The translations under genes and the position numbers were made by a program. A DNA stretch of 64,000 nt, from the NCBI GenBank assembly GCA_012845835.1, contig JABAKD010000006.1, positions 6,936,318 to 7,000,317 on the forward strand. Direction: 5' to 3'. Below are positions 1-11,880 of the stretch, piece by piece. Each line of letters begins with the position of its first letter. The stretch's first letter is position 1. The notes below the pieces were generated by a model. That model saw only the letters and a list, made by a program, of their open reading frames with translations. It did not search any database and was not told where the DNA came from. Origin of the DNA: Undaria pinnatifida. Lineage: Eukaryota > Sar > Phaeophyceae > Laminariales > Alariaceae.

Positions 1-3000
1 CGTCCACCGCCGGCTCGGTGGCGGTACCACACCAGAACGAGGGAAAACTGAGGAGATGGCACCATTCGTACCGCCAAGTGGGGAAGATAGGGCAGGTCAT
101 GAGCTACAAAACACCTCGACGGGTGCAAAAACGAAAGGTCCTATCTCCACCAGGACGAGGACGCGTACGCGAACAGCCGCTAGGACGAGCGAGCGAGCCT
201 CTGACTGAGAGAGGGGGGGGGATAACCAATAGGCAACTACCTCGCGCATCACCTCCGCAACAGGGTGACGCCGACGACATCACAGCGGGGGTAGGTACAG
301 TCCCAGCCGGAACTCTCCCCAGGGAAACCTCTATCGAAAACAACCGAAATGGGACCCCTGGCACGCCAATGTTGGCAACGAGACTAGGGACACCTCCCAC
401 GCATACCCGTCCACTGAAGAGGTCGGCAGTAACTGTCGGGGGTCTTCGCCATCGCCGGTGGAGACAGCGCCCCCGTCGTCAGTTTTTGTCACCGACGCCG
501 CCGGCCCAGCTTCAGATGTCGGTTGGGACTCTTTCATTCTTTCATCAACGGGCACGCAACCGAGAGCAAAAGCTGGATTGGAGCCTTTGATGCCGAGGAC
601 ATTGTCGCCCTCACCACGAGACGTGACTTCACCGGTCCTGGAGGCAGGCTTCTCGCCCTCATCGCAGCCAGCTACGATCGGAACTCGCCTCCCCACCCCC
701 ACGACGGAAGGTCTGCTCCCTGGGGAAGGCTTCCCGCGTCCCCACAGTCGCCGTCGCTTCCGTTGAAGGGGGTATCTTTCATACCGCCGGCGGCGCGACG
801 GGAGGTGTTCGAGTCGTGTCCAAGGCTGCCTCCGTCAACTGGGCCGTCCGAACCGCCGCCGCGGCATTCATCGGCAAGGTCGGCGCTCTTACCGTCACAG
901 CCGGCGATGCCACAACCGCCGCCGATCATCTCGCCGTCTGCCAGGAAAACCTTGCCGATGGGTGCCCACGCTTGGACAGGGACGCATTTTTTACAACGGG
1001 GGCAATTCTGACGTTCGAAGTTCCACCATAAGTCATCAAGCAGACCGGTGCTGTCTCCTCTAATAAGGTCATCACTGGCGAGGCCCGCGGGGGCGTTGAA
1101 GGGGAGGGTTTCAGGACCCGCGCCGACGCTGGAATCGCCACGCCGCCTCCACGGACAGCATGATCGACGCCCGTAGAGAATGAGAAGCCCCGAGAGGAGG
1201 CCCCGGAAGATTGCTGAGTGTGCTGCGAGACCTTCGCGGCCCCCACGGTCCAGCTCGGTAGCTGCCTTCATCTATTCCACCTCCTCGTGTTACGTCTAAT
1301 TAGCCCTTCGCGTCGGGGCGGGGACCAACCTACGTTGCCCGGCGTGCCGTACGACCGTGACAGCTGAAAAGATCAACGGGATAGCAGTCCAGCAGCATAC
1401 TGAAGAGGTTGGAACACTAACAGAGGCAATGACGGGTGTGAGGGGAACGATGCCGGCTGAGGGAGGGGGAGGTTCGTCCACCACGGCCACACGTGGACGG
1501 GACGGACAACAAGTGATGAGCAGCAATTACCGTGAGGGGACCGAAGAAACCGAGCACGTGCTCCTGCTTGTGCGACATGCACCGCCGTTGTGTTCTTGGC
1601 TCTGGTGAGGACGCAATCCACCGACCATGGCCCACACGGAGAACCCGACGAACATACCGAGTAACGTGATCTACACATGACATGCAACAAGTGGATCTAC
1701 AATACCTTCTTCAACAGATTCGTAGTCTATGCAGATCGTTGAATCCGGCCGAAGAGCGAGCCATACGAAAAACGGTCACCGCAACTGAATTCGTCTCCAG
1801 GGGGGATTTATATATCTATCCGGAACAATCGACTTGTCGAGGAATGGAACACAGTGAGGAGTGGTGGATCGTGTTGGTGAGTGGCGTGGCACGAACCCTA
1901 AGCAGTCATAAATTCGAACAACTTGCGGGGCCTGTGGGGATCACGTAGTAGAACGTAATAAGCTCTCTTTCTTAGCCTTTTTGAGCGCGCCATGGCAAGT
2001 GTACAGGGGGTCAACGACAGGTTGAACGATCGTTTTGGGGTAGCCATCATAGAAGGGATTGAGCGAATGCGTCGGGGGGAGTTCTCCGTCGCGGCAATAT
2101 TACCGAGTTCCACCATGCGCTGTGACGGCGCGACGGAGTTCGGTGCCCGTCCGCAGCAACAAGTTGCGGAGACATTGAAAATCAGTAACTCCAGACGAGG
2201 GGGAGGCGGCGAGCCAAGGCGAAACCGTACGGTTGGAGGGGGGGGGGGCGAAACAACGTCCCCATACGGCGGCCAAGCTCCAGATGACCCCGCAGGGGAT
2301 TCGAAGGACGGCTAAATACCGGTACATATCCGTGCTTCCACGGAAGGTTTGTGCAGGCCCGATGCATGTTGGCGCGTGTGGAACGCCTAGCGCATCGCGA
2401 CCCAGGATCCTGTGTCGCGTGGAGATGGGAGCGGGAAGGGCAAAGCCGACCTCCCCACCCGGCGGAGCTGGCTAGAGTGCTGTCCATGGCTGAGCTGCCA
2501 ATTGGGGTGGGCAGTGGTGAGGGACACCATGCTGTGCGCCAACCTCCTCTCACGGGGCATCCCAAGGCCGGGCCCGGAAAATTACTTCACAACTGAAGGA
2601 CAAGGCAAGTTCGGTCTCATGGTAACAGGTCCATGGGAGGAGCCCAACCTCCTTGTTCCTCTTGTGCTCCCTTATTCAGCCACGCTCTGGGCCTGCCTCG
2701 GGGGCCTTAACTCGATTCCTCCCGTCTGAGGGAGTGGGAAGCGGCTGTCGGTCACTATCGTGCGCTGATCGTTGCATTCGGAGTCCGACCGCAGGGCGTC
2801 TTGCTCCGGCTACCATGTCGGAAGTTCTACATTAGTCTTCACGTGCAGGAGTGCCTGGCGGTCCTGGATGCCGCGTGGGAGGATCGCCTGACTATGATAT
2901 GGACTTCAGGGGTGAAAATCGCGCTGGGGGGAGGTGACGCGCTGCCTCTTGTCCCGGTGGCAGGGACGTCCCGCCGGACACAATGAGGGCAATGCTCGGG

Positions 3001-3400
3001 AGCGTCCCGACAACAAGGGGGCGGCTTGAGCAGTGTAGCACGGCCCCGGTGCTACAGTGAGCCACCAGAACGAGGGGGACAAGGATACAAGCCCAGCGGG
3101 ACGATTATCCCGAACAGGGTCTGTCGCAGACGAAGCATCATCGGAGGTGGAAGCGTCTACGCCTAACAACGAGGGAGGGGGAGGTCGGTCCCAAGAGGTA
3201 AACGAGGCCGGCCGAGATGGCCTGGGAGGGCGACAAGAGGAGCCAGTGCGGGCAGAGGGGCCGACGCGAGCAGGTGAAGAAGCAACAGGACAGGGAGTAG
3301 CATGCCGCCCTCGTTCACAGACGGGAAGGGGAGAGAGGATGGAGGGGGGAGAGGAGGGGGGGATAGGGGGAGAGAGAGAGTCGGAAACCGAGGGGACGAT
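1..3400. other. unassigned GC-rich region upstream of the retroelement remnant
   Basis: No gene is recognised here. Open frames exist on both strands, but none shows a domain I can name. Two spots (about 24-40 and 3057-3075) share the string ACCAGAACGAGGG just after a short CGGTGG/CGGTGC context. They may be two copies of one element's 5' region, which would make this stretch retroelement leader or ORF1 sequence. From 3057 a 161-codon frame is open and rich in Gly, Glu and Arg, with long G runs. A stretch at about 2722-2985 reads as a plausible protein fragment (acid/aromatic-rich, ending at TGA near 2985) but matches no family I know. Confidence 0.3.
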
Positions 3401-3407
3401 CAGGGGG

Positions 3408-3530
3408 GGGGGGGGGGGGGCTCATTTCATGCATAGCCGTAGTCGCATGGCCATAGACTCGCACTCCTACAATAGCGGGACGGAACATGTCGGGCTTTCA
3501 CCGACCCGGCAGAAGGAAGAGCCTAGGAGC
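3408..3530 (+). repeat. poly-G/C-flanked short dispersed element, copy 1
   Basis: This is a core of about 105 bp containing GCATAGCCGTAGTCGCATGG and then a ...GGGACGGA.CA.GTCGGG..TTTCACC... motif, preceded by a run of at least 12 G. Near-identical cores occur at 28485-28610, 56405-56530 and, reversed, at 31610-31705 and 55280-55490. Confidence 0.6.
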
Positions 3531-3994
3531 AAAGGCGTATAGGGAGGGGAGCTGCAATCAACAGAGGCAGGCTTATGCCACCCGACGGAGATTCGCCATG
3601 TGAGGGATCCGCAAGCGTGCAGGTAAGGAGACCCTCGCGCGGGACGCGTCCCAATGCCGTCCTAGGCGACACCCTGGGAGACGTGGCGTGCGGGGTCCGC
3701 CGTGTGACGCTTCAGCTCGATCATCAAGAGGTATGCTTGCCATGTGGAGAAGGGCTTTACGTGCTCCACGCTCGGTGTGAGGTTGAGGCCTTCGCGAAAA
3801 GCGCGGCACCAGCACCACCCCGCTGCCCCGCAGCTAGCTGCGGAACCTAGCAGTCCAAGCGCACCCGGGTCTTCGTGATCGGTCCGCGCGGATGAGAGGG
3901 GACCACAGGCGACGCGGACCTACGCCGCCAGAGGCTCTGGTACGGATGAGACCAGAACAGCCTCGGTGAAGGGCGACCACTTGATGACGTTGCT

Positions 3995-5930
3995 TTGGAG
4001 GATGTTCGGCAACGCTGCGCAACCACAAAGATAACGCTGTTGCAACTGGCAGTTGCACGCTTGAGCGTTCACGTGCATGGTATCGCCAACAACGCCGTGG
4101 GAGAACACCGGCCGAACCGGTACTCGGCAACGCCGACCTCTCTCCTGCGGGCGATTAAGCTTTGGTACACCGTGTCGGCCCTGCTTCACTCGCCAAATGG
4201 CCGGGTCAAGAGGCGTCATAAGTTCGCGTTCGCGGAGAGCGGTGATGTAGTTCTCTTGTTTCCGCGGCTGACGGCGTATACCAGGCGAGGGAACTCAAGG
4301 CAACGGGATGACGCCCAAGAAGATTCGGAAGAAGAGAAGCTCGCACCGGCGTCGTCGGCGTGTCGTCACGCCGGAGGAGTGAAAGTAGCAGCACCCAACG
4401 CTCTCACCGAGCCGCACACAGAAGACAACCAGCAGATATGGGCCATGCTGGTGGCCAAATTCCCGTCAGAAAGACCGCACCGCTGTTTCCGCGGCCGTGT
4501 CGAACATAGTGCTATCGAGCGCCATCGAGATGGAGCATGGAAATGCCCCTCCGTGGCGCCCGGACGATGAGTACGCCTCCCAGGTACTATTCGACGCCAT
4601 CAGCACCCGCATAGCCCTGTCGGGGTTCGGAAACAACGGTAAACGATTCGCGCACCTGCCGTCCATCATCCACACCGAAACTGGGCGGAATTAGTTCGGC
4701 GGCGGCATGACCGCCTCCGGGCAGAGAATCGACTACGAGCGGGACACGTTCCCGGCTGAGGTCTGGCAGCTCTTCTTTAGTCGAGCCGCTCCGCGTTGGG
4801 GGGAAAATGCCGGCCGGTTTGTGTGGGCATGACATAAAGTAGGCTCATCAAGGCACGGGCTATGCGACAGTGGCGGCCGCGGTTGGAGGAGGTCAACCAA
4901 CAGGTGAGGCAGTTTGAGGTCGCGGTACCAGGGGGCATGGAGCAAGCGGGACCGAGAGCACGAACTCCATAATATGAAAACTGGTTATTTATCACCGATT
5001 GCTCCAACGCCGGTGAAAAGGACGGTGATGCCTGTGGGGGTGGCCGACTGCGTGCGAGCGCTCACGCCGTTAGCGGCTAAGTGTTACGGCACAGGACTAG
5101 CGGACGTGGTGTTTCGGATGGGCTGCGGGGAAGTTAGGGCGATCGCTTGCATCCAGCAAGGCGACGCCATGTGGTCTGCAGTGCTCTGTCTGAGACCGTG
5201 TCTGAGACCGGGGCTGAGGCGATTCAGAGAGGAAATTGAGCAAGAAGGAGTGGAAGACTTTCCGTACATGAATGATATCAATCTCGGCGTTATGGGAGTC
5301 ACGGCCATCACGATAAGATCAAGTGCCTTCCTCCGGCGCAGACTTCACGACATCGGCATCGCGGTCAACCCTGTCAAGACCATGGCAACACAACCGAAAG
5401 GTCATGTGCCGACGGCTGAGGAGGTGTCACTCTTTAAAAGCAGCGACGTCCGCATTGTCGAAGGAGAAATGACCGTGGTTGGTATCCCGATTGGCACAGA
5501 GGATTACGTGTTAGAGCGAGCAACAGGAGAAGGAAAAGGCAGAGGCGCAGAGTGTTTTGCGCTCATAAGCCGGATAAGCAAGCGGCGGCTCTCATCATCG
5601 AATCCCTCGGGCAGCGGACAAGTTATCTCGAAAGGGCTCTCGACACAGAGTTGCCCTTCGAAGCATGCAGGAGGGCAGACAACGGTGCGCAGTGGGCGTA
5701 CAAGAAATGATCTCTCGCCGAGCGGGTCGTCTCATCCCGGCGGGCGTGTCGTTTCCAGTAGCTGGTCCAGAGAAGCCGTGTGCGCGGCATGGCGGCACCG
5801 GTTGACCAGTTTGCCCATCTTCTTCTGTTGTCGTCGGTCTTTCCGCGAGTCCGTCGCGACCACGCCATGTGCAGCCAGGACGTCGGCCTCTGGGAGCCTT
5901 GAGGCCTGGTCCCCCTGAATTCCGAGATCC
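3995..5930 (+). pseudogene. degenerate non-LTR retrotransposon reverse transcriptase
   Basis: This is a remnant of the polymerase ORF of a LINE-type element, which would copy its own RNA at a nicked chromosomal target. It reads in pieces across several frames. A first segment lies at 4137-4480 (LLRAIKLWY... to ...VAKFPSE). After a frameshift a second segment runs to the TAG at about 4692 (PPWRPDDEYASQVLFDAIS). Several stops follow to about 4900. The longest segment, 4914-5580, carries the palm region. There the IQQGD motif lies at about 5152-5166. The usual F/Y-x-D-D catalytic box appears as YMND at about 5266-5277, so one catalytic Asp is replaced. A thumb-like stretch (VNPVKT, then GHVPTAEEVS) follows. 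Downstream, the frame shifts again near 5580. The element cannot encode an active enzyme. Sequence upstream to about 3570 may also belong to it. Confidence 0.8.
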
Positions 5931-6180
5931 CAATCCAGCCAGGATTTGGAAACGATGCTCGTCATCGCTTCATTTATGACCCAAGGTGTGTCACGATTCT
6001 CCCGGCAGGATGCTCGTAAGCTGAGCGACGATGCTCGATTCAGGGAGCCTCCTCCTCACGTAGTCTCCTTTGGGCCAGCGAGGTCTGCCAGAACCCCTGG
6101 TAGAATCCCAACCCTGCTCCCAATAGAGGCGGGGGGTCGCCTCGCTTCCGTTGACGTTACCGTTGAGGCCCTTCTATAGC
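5931..6180 (-). pseudogene. inverted fragment of a reverse-transcriptase C-terminus
   Basis: The minus strand of 6056-6180 reads STEARRPPASIGSRVG, then LPGVLADLAGP. This resembles the region downstream of the RT domain in the element family found just to the left, but it lies in the opposite orientation. The assignment rests on family resemblance from memory and a short match. It would mean two insertions or a local inversion. The plus strand of 5931-6055 shows only weak continuity with the RT remnant. Confidence 0.35.
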
Positions 6181-6345
6181 GCCAGTTTAGTACTGCCGGT
6201 TGCCCGATATAGTGCCTGTGAAATCGCTTGGAACAGATGGGAACAAGTAGTGGCAGTGTGCAGAGTGGTGCCGCTTGCCGGTATTGTGCCGGCATTTCCC
6301 TCTATAGAGTATATACCGGCACTATAGAAGGAGCACTACTGTAGC
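6163..6345. mobile_element. MITE-like element, family A (TATAGTGCCGG), copy 1
   Basis: The ends are inverted: CTTCTATAGCGCCAG at 6171 and, reading the other strand from the right end, CTTCTATAGTGCCGG. The body repeats ATAGTGCC/AGTGCCGGT words. It aligns with 9888-10146 and 27578-27755; for example, TGCCCGATATAGTGCCTGTG occurs here and at 27600. It has no coding capacity. Confidence 0.6.
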
Positions 6346-6589
6346 CCGGACCCTCCCGCCCCCGTAGCAAGGCGAGCTTGGGTTTTTGCTTGTAAGTTCG
6401 CAATGTCAGCCAGTTGTTCGGGCACCCCTCCTCGACAAATGGCTGTGCCTCCGCCTCTCCTGGCTGCTCAAGGCAAAGGAGCGCCTACTTCAAATAATCT
6501 GGGTGACTACATGACCACACAGGCCGCCAATTCGAGGAGGTTGTCACGCGTCAAGCTCTAGCTGAGGGATCGCCAGGAAGCGAGTAGAA

Positions 6590-7515
6590 GGGGGGGGGGG
6601 GGGGGGTGACAGATCCACACCTATGGCGCCGGGATGGAGCCTGGACACGGCATGGCAGATGAACATCAAATGCGGCAAGGAAAGGTGGATCCACCCTTCG
6701 CCATTAAAAGAAAACAAAAAAATCACGCTTGTGTCTGGGTATATATCGATGCGTCCACAGGAGCGGCATGCCTGAACAGCCGCACGCGTTCGTGTGGGTG
6801 GCATGTAATTGCAACAGACCATATAGCGTAACGCCGCTTTCAAATTAGCACTGCCCTAGCGGACTTCATAGTTATAAACGTATACCTAGGATAAACATTA
6901 CTATTAATAGCACTAGCAGAAGAATAATAATAGGTCCACGTGCACAGTCCTATTCTTACGAGTAACAACTCGTCACCACGAATACATTGACTGAAACTAC
7001 TTGGTACTACCCGTATCGTTATGACTTACCCTTATACGACGAAGAACTCGCACAGAGCATATCACCGTCGAACAACCGCGAAAAACAGCGCCAACAAACA
7101 AAAACATCGATCCCCTCTCCGCTTCACGACGGCGATAGCGACGACGACGACGGCGACAACGACAACGACAACAGCACCTACATTCAACGCAACAGTCGCC
7201 AGCCAGCTCTCGATCAATGGATCAGCTCACGCCAGTCAAATGCAAACCAACACAATGTAACTGTAAATATACACGAGGGAAGAAATTGTACTGGGTAGCG
7301 AAACATAGGTTCCCCATCTGGTACCAATCAATGCTAAACGGCATAAAAATGCACTAATGTACAGCTTTTCCTACAGTGACAAAACTCCCGAAGGGCCCGC
7401 AACGCGTGTTGACCAAAGTCCGCTCAAGCCGGAGGCACGCACACGCAAAACGCCCAACCGGAACCGTTACAACGCCCGACCACCATGATTCCCACAACTA
7501 TCAAAGTGCCTTATT
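6590..7515. other. non-coding stretch with poly-G and Asp/Asn/Thr-codon microsatellite
   Basis: A G run of about 17 lies at 6590-6606. At 7137-7175 an imperfect GACGAC/GACAAC trinucleotide run gives artificial Asp/Asn or Thr frames. I see no gene otherwise. Confidence 0.4.
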
Positions 7516-7900
7516 GCGATTTTCACAAGAAAACCCCGGAAGTCCCTTGTAGCTATTACCTCAACAAAACAGTGCTATTTCCATAAGAAAGAGTATTATT
7601 TCCATAAGAAACAGTGTAATGTCCATAAGAAATAGTGCCTTGTGGCTATTTCCGTAACAAATAATGCCTTGCGGATATTTTCCGTAAGACTTAGTGCCTT
7701 GCACCTAATTCCATAAGAAACAGTGCCTAATGATGGTCATTTCCGTACCGGTAAGAAAGTGCCCTCTGGCAAATTCCATAAGCACTAGTGCCAGATGGCT
7801 ATTTCCATACCCGGTAAGGATAGTAGCCGTATGGCTATTTCCACGAGAAATAGTGCATTCTGCCTATTTCCTTAAGAAACAGCCCCTTCTGGTCATCTCT
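7515..7900. repeat. degenerate tandem array, unit about 36-40 bp
   Basis: The unit reads roughly AGTGCCTTGTGGCTATTTCC followed by ATAAGAAA. I count about ten diverged copies, with TTTCCATAAGAAA recurring at 7570, 7590 and 7860 and variants in between. It is non-coding. Confidence 0.65.
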
Positions 7901-8212
7901 ACCACCCTCTTAGCCCTAGCTTATGGAGGCTGCTCGTCCCTCCGCGAACAAGGAAAGAGCCGGCGCGGCGGCACCTCGTCGGTATCACGGCGCTCAACGA
8001 CACCCACCCAAAGGCAGAAATCCTATCCCTCCCCATCGAGCATACAAAGTCTGACTTGAATTCGCTCTGCAGTAGCGCAAGGTAACTGCATAGAAATCCA
8101 TCCATCCAATCATCCATCCACCTATCCATCCACACGCCCGCCCGTTCTCTACTACCACTCAAACCACACATGCCGTCCTTCGAAAAAAAAAGGTCCGGCT
8201 CGGAAACGAATA

Positions 8213-8425
8213 TTTCGAAAGTTCTTCACGGGCCGGGTCACTTCTCGCGGCATGGGTCGGGCCACACGGTGACCCGACCCGACCCGCAAGGTTCGAAAAC
8301 TCCTAATCCGACCCGACCCGACCCTTGTGATTTCGAACACCTCTTAACCCGACCCGATTCGCCCCGCGAGACTTCGGAAACCTCCTGACCCGGCCTGCGG
8401 GACGGGTCATTACTGGTCAAAAACC
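8213..8425 (+). mobile_element. GGGTC-rich inverted-end element, copy 1
   Basis: It has a modular layout: a CACGGG..GGGTCA left end, TCTCGCGG, a GGTGACCCGACCC turn, GAAAACTCC, CGAGACTTCGGAAACCTCC and a right-hand GGGTCAT. The same order of modules is found at 9008-9240, 9373-9575, 17505-17930 and, reversed, at 42000-42190 and 50240-50430. Confidence 0.6.
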
Positions 8426-8639
8426 ATGAAGAAAAACAACATTCAACCTTTCTGCACGTACCTACAAGCTCGTGTACAGGTCGACGGGGGGCGTCTTGGC
8501 GTACTGGCCCTCGTTTCATCCAACAACGGCATAAATAGGTAAACACCCCGGATAGATCGCATAGACCATTACTGATCAAGGATCTATCTATCCGATCTAG
8601 ATCGTGAAGTGGGGATCCGGCCTGTCTTGAGGTGTGAAA

Positions 8640-9005
8640 AGTAGCACAACACACGTGTTAACAGACACGGTACATACACGTGACCTGCAGAAAAAAAAAA
8701 TGAACGAGAAACAAAAAACGAGAACACGTCAAGAGTGAAAGGGGCTGCGCCCCCCCTCCCCTCTTCTCTCCCCCCCGCGCATCTTGCAAGATCGTTCAGC
8801 TCCTAGTAATAACTGACTTGTTCTACCAACAATATATCCCGACCGCTACGCCGCGACAAGAAAACAAAAACAACGAACACACCTGATACAAACAAGAAAG
8901 CAAAAACAAGGACAAAACAAGCAAAACGAACAAAGGGATGCTCATCTAGCAAAAATAATGGCCAAACATCTCACCACCGGACCAAACCGAACAAAAAACA
9001 AAAAC
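8640..9005. other. A-rich non-coding stretch
   Basis: Long AAAACAAAAACAA-type runs and a C-rich patch near 8748-8775. No gene is seen. Confidence 0.4.
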
Positions 9006-9007
9006 AG

Positions 9008-9240
9008 GAGCTTTCACGGGTCCACGGGTCGGGTTAGCTCTCGCGGATCGGGTCGGGTCACCTAACGCGACCCAACCCGACCCGTGAGATCTAAAAATCT
9101 CCGGACCCGACCCGACCCGACCCGACCCGCGAGACGTCGAACACCTACTGACCTAACCCGATCCGATCCGACCCGCGAGATTTCGGAAACATCCTGACCC
9201 GAGCCGCGGGCCGCACCATGACCCGTGAAAAGCGTTGGCC
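9008..9240 (+). mobile_element. GGGTC-rich inverted-end element, copy 2
   Basis: This is the clearest copy. The left end is TTTCACGGGTC and the right end is TGACCCGTGAAAA, which are inverted repeats of each other. The interior holds (ACCCG)n runs and the CGAGATTTCGGAAACATCC module. Confidence 0.65.
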
Positions 9241-9372
9241 GAAAACAACCATCGGTCGAACGGTAGAGCTTTATGAAAAAACAGGTCAATGACAGCTGAA
9301 AAGCGTCCCCCGTCTTCGGTATGAGCCGTGGTGGCCCATTCGCGCGCCATTTTTGCCATGCTTTCCAGGGCT

Positions 9373-9575
9373 CTTTTGTTCACGGGCCGAGTCAGTTCTT
9401 TCCGGTTTAGATCGGGTCACAGGGTGACCCAACACAACCCGTGGGGTTTGAAAACTCTCCGAACCCGACCCGCGATACTTCAAACACCTCCTGACCCAAC
9501 CGCGCTCGACCCCGTGAGATTTTGAAAGCCTCTTGCCCCGACGCGCAGATCGTGTCATGCATTATCCGTGAGAAG
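9373..9575 (+). mobile_element. GGGTC-rich inverted-end element, copy 3
   Basis: It starts TTCACGGGCCGAGTCA, turns at AGGGTGACCC, has the GTTTGAAAACTC and CTTCAAACACCTCC modules, and ends near TGCATTATCCGTGAGAAG. It is more diverged than copy 2. Confidence 0.55.
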
Positions 9576-9887
9576 CCCTGCCACGTACAGCACACAAAAA
9601 ACACACACACCCTGGGGCGAGAACTTGAGAGCAGATTTTCTCCAAATCCAGCAGGGGCACGCACACGCAACGAAAATGGCGGCCTTGGGAAGACCTCGCC
9701 TAGGCACTTCCCTGGGCGCGTCGCTCCGCCTTTGCACTCACTCACTCTTCCCGTCGTCGAGAAAAGCCTCCTCCACAATCGTCCGAGAAAAGACTCTTCC
9801 AAAGTCGTCCAAGGGGTGTGTGGGTGTATTACCTCGTGTGCCATACGGTAGTCGCTCCATCCGACTGTGTTGTGTCGGCAGAGGCGG

Positions 9888-10146
9888 TCCTACTGCACAG
9901 TGGGGGTCTGCCTAGAGTCCCGGTCATATATTGACTAATTTCGGTAGAGTGCGGGTTGAATAGTACCTATTTCCGGTAGAGTGCCGGTTGAATAGTGCCT
10001 ACTGCCCGTGTAGTGCCGGTGAAATCACACGGCCCGACTGGAACCCGCTGTGGTATTAGCATAGGTACTATACCCAATAGTGCCGGTGTCCTGTACACTG
10101 CCGGCATTACCGGCACTATAAGGGGACCACCACTCACTGTAGAAAC
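9888..10146. mobile_element. MITE-like element, family A, copy 2
   Basis: The left end (CTGCACAGTGGGGGTC...) and the right end read on the other strand (CTACAGTGAGTGGTGGTCC...) match over about 35 bp with mismatches. The body carries many ATAGTGCC and GTAGAGTGCCGGTTGAAT words and ends CCGGCACTATAAGGGGACCA. Confidence 0.55.
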
Positions 10147-10424
10147 TTGTAGGGCATTTCTACCACAAGAAAACCCCCGTGTGCGCTGTGAACGCCGCTG
10201 TGAGGGCAACGAGGAGCATTCCGACTCCCGCGCCTACAGACATCGCCGAGTTGTCCTCTGAGCCCGTGTCAGTGTCAGCTTCAGCTCCATCGATACTGGA
10301 AGACGCGCTAGTACCTGCCCATGATGTTGCGGCAGCAGTGGTCAGGGGGAGAGAGAGACAGAGAGAGAGTGATCAAGGTCTGGTTTGATTTTATTTGGCA
10401 TGGTTTGGTTCGGTAATGGTTTGG

Positions 10425-10770
10425 CTTAATTTGGTTTGGCTTGGTTGGTGTGGTCTTTGATATTGGTTGGGTTGCGCTGGGTTGGGTTGGGTTTGGTTGG
10501 GTTGGGTTCGGTTGAATTGGGTTGGGTTGGGTTGGGTTGGGTTGGGTTGGGTTGGGTTGGGTTGGGTTGGGTTGGGTTGGGTTGGGTTGGGTTGGGTTGG
10601 GTTGGGTTGGGTTGGGTTGGGTTGGGTTGGGTTGGGTTGGGTTGGGTTGGGTTGGGTTGGGTTGGGTTGGGTTGGGTTGGGTTGGGTTGGGTTGGGTTGG
10701 GTTGGGTTTGGTTGGGTTGGGTTGGGATGGGTTGGGTTGAGTTGGGTGCGGTTGAGTTGGGTTGAGATTC
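10425..10770. repeat. (GGGTT)n pentanucleotide array
   Basis: There are about sixty near-perfect GGGTT units with diverged edges. The reverse-complement array (CCCAA)n occurs at 30240-30430. Open frames across it exist only because a 5-bp repeat without stops stays open in every frame. Confidence 0.9.
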
Positions 10771-11345
10771 GGCGAGTACGTCCGTCCACGATTCGAATCC
10801 ACGTTTCGGCGTGTGTGGCGTTGGGCGGGGGTTGTCCTGTCATTTCGTAGATTTCTCACGAAACAGGCGCTGCAAGCCGGGGTGGTGGTGCTCTGGAAGG
10901 TGACTTCGACGATGGAAACGACGACAACGGCTGCCGTGATGGTGATGGTGGCGGTGGTGGTTGTGGTGATGGTGGTGGTGGTTGTGGTGATGGTGGTGGT
11001 GGTGGTGGTGGTGGTGGTTGTGGTGATGGTGGTGGTGGTTGTGGTGATGGTGGTGGTGGTGGTGGTGGTGGTGGCGGTGGTGGTGGTGGTGGTGGTGGTG
11101 GTGGCGGTTGTGGCGGTGGTGGTGGGAGTGGTAGTAGTGGTGGTGGTGACGGTCGTTGGGATAGTGCTGAAGACGACCGGGCTACTGCTCCAATCAATAA
11201 CGGCGTCGTCGGCGAAAACAATAACGACGGTCACCCCCCCACCATCCCTTCAAGCTTCTTGCATCCCTGCCCCTACCCAAAAGACAGAAATTCGATGCCC
11301 GAAAGCGCAGCAGCGTCTATCCGGCACGTGTGACCGTCCCTGAGT
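10771..11345. repeat. long direct repeat, left unit, with (GGT)n core
   Basis: The unit starts near GGCGTGTGTGGCGTTGGGCG, runs through a GGT/GGTGGTGAT array (10935-11150) and ends in CCCCTACCCAAAAGACAGAAATTCGA. The same order of landmarks is repeated at 11346-11880, so this is a tandem duplication of about 0.55 kb. Each unit has its own GGT array. Confidence 0.6.
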
Positions 11346-11880
11346 TGGGTTCGTGAGTCCATGTTTGGATGTGTGAGGCGTTGGGCGAGCGTCGCCCGGC
11401 CATTCACGGCTTTATCTCAAAACAAGCGTTGTGAGTCGGAATGGTGGTGGTCCGGAGGATTGACGATGTGACGGCGGTAATGAGGACAGCGCCCACGGTG
11501 GTGACGGTTGTGGTGGTGGTGAGGTGTGGTAGTGGTCGTGACGGTGTCCATGAGTGACGGTGGTTGTGGTGGTGGTGGTGGTGGTGGTGGTGATGGTGGT
11601 GGCGGTGGTGGTGGTGGTGGTGGTGGTGATGGAAGCGATGTTGGTGGTGATCGTGGAGGTGGTGGCAACGGAGGTGACGGGCGTTGTGGCGGTGCTGATG
11701 AAGATAATCGAGTTAGTGCTCCAGACAACGCCGAGCCAGCGACAATGGTGAAAACAATGAAGGTCACCTCGCCCTTTCTCCCTCCCTCAACTGCTTACAT
11801 CCCAACTCCTACCCAAAAAATCGACGCCCGCACACGGGCGCTATGTCCTTGCATCCTAGAACTGCAGCACTAGATGCAAG
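11346..11880. repeat. long direct repeat, right unit, with (GGT)n core
   Basis: Landmarks match the left unit: TGAGGCGTTGGGCG at 11372, CCGGAGGATTGACGATG, the GGT array at 11555-11640, a GACAACG..AAAACAATGA stretch, and CCTACCCAAAAAATCGACG near the right end. Confidence 0.6.

Noticed and set aside
10308-11234. 308-codon minus-strand frame rich in Thr and Pro-Asn-Pro-Thr-Gln
   Set aside because: It is the translation of the (CCCAA)n and (ACC)n microsatellites; such repeats stay open in all frames.
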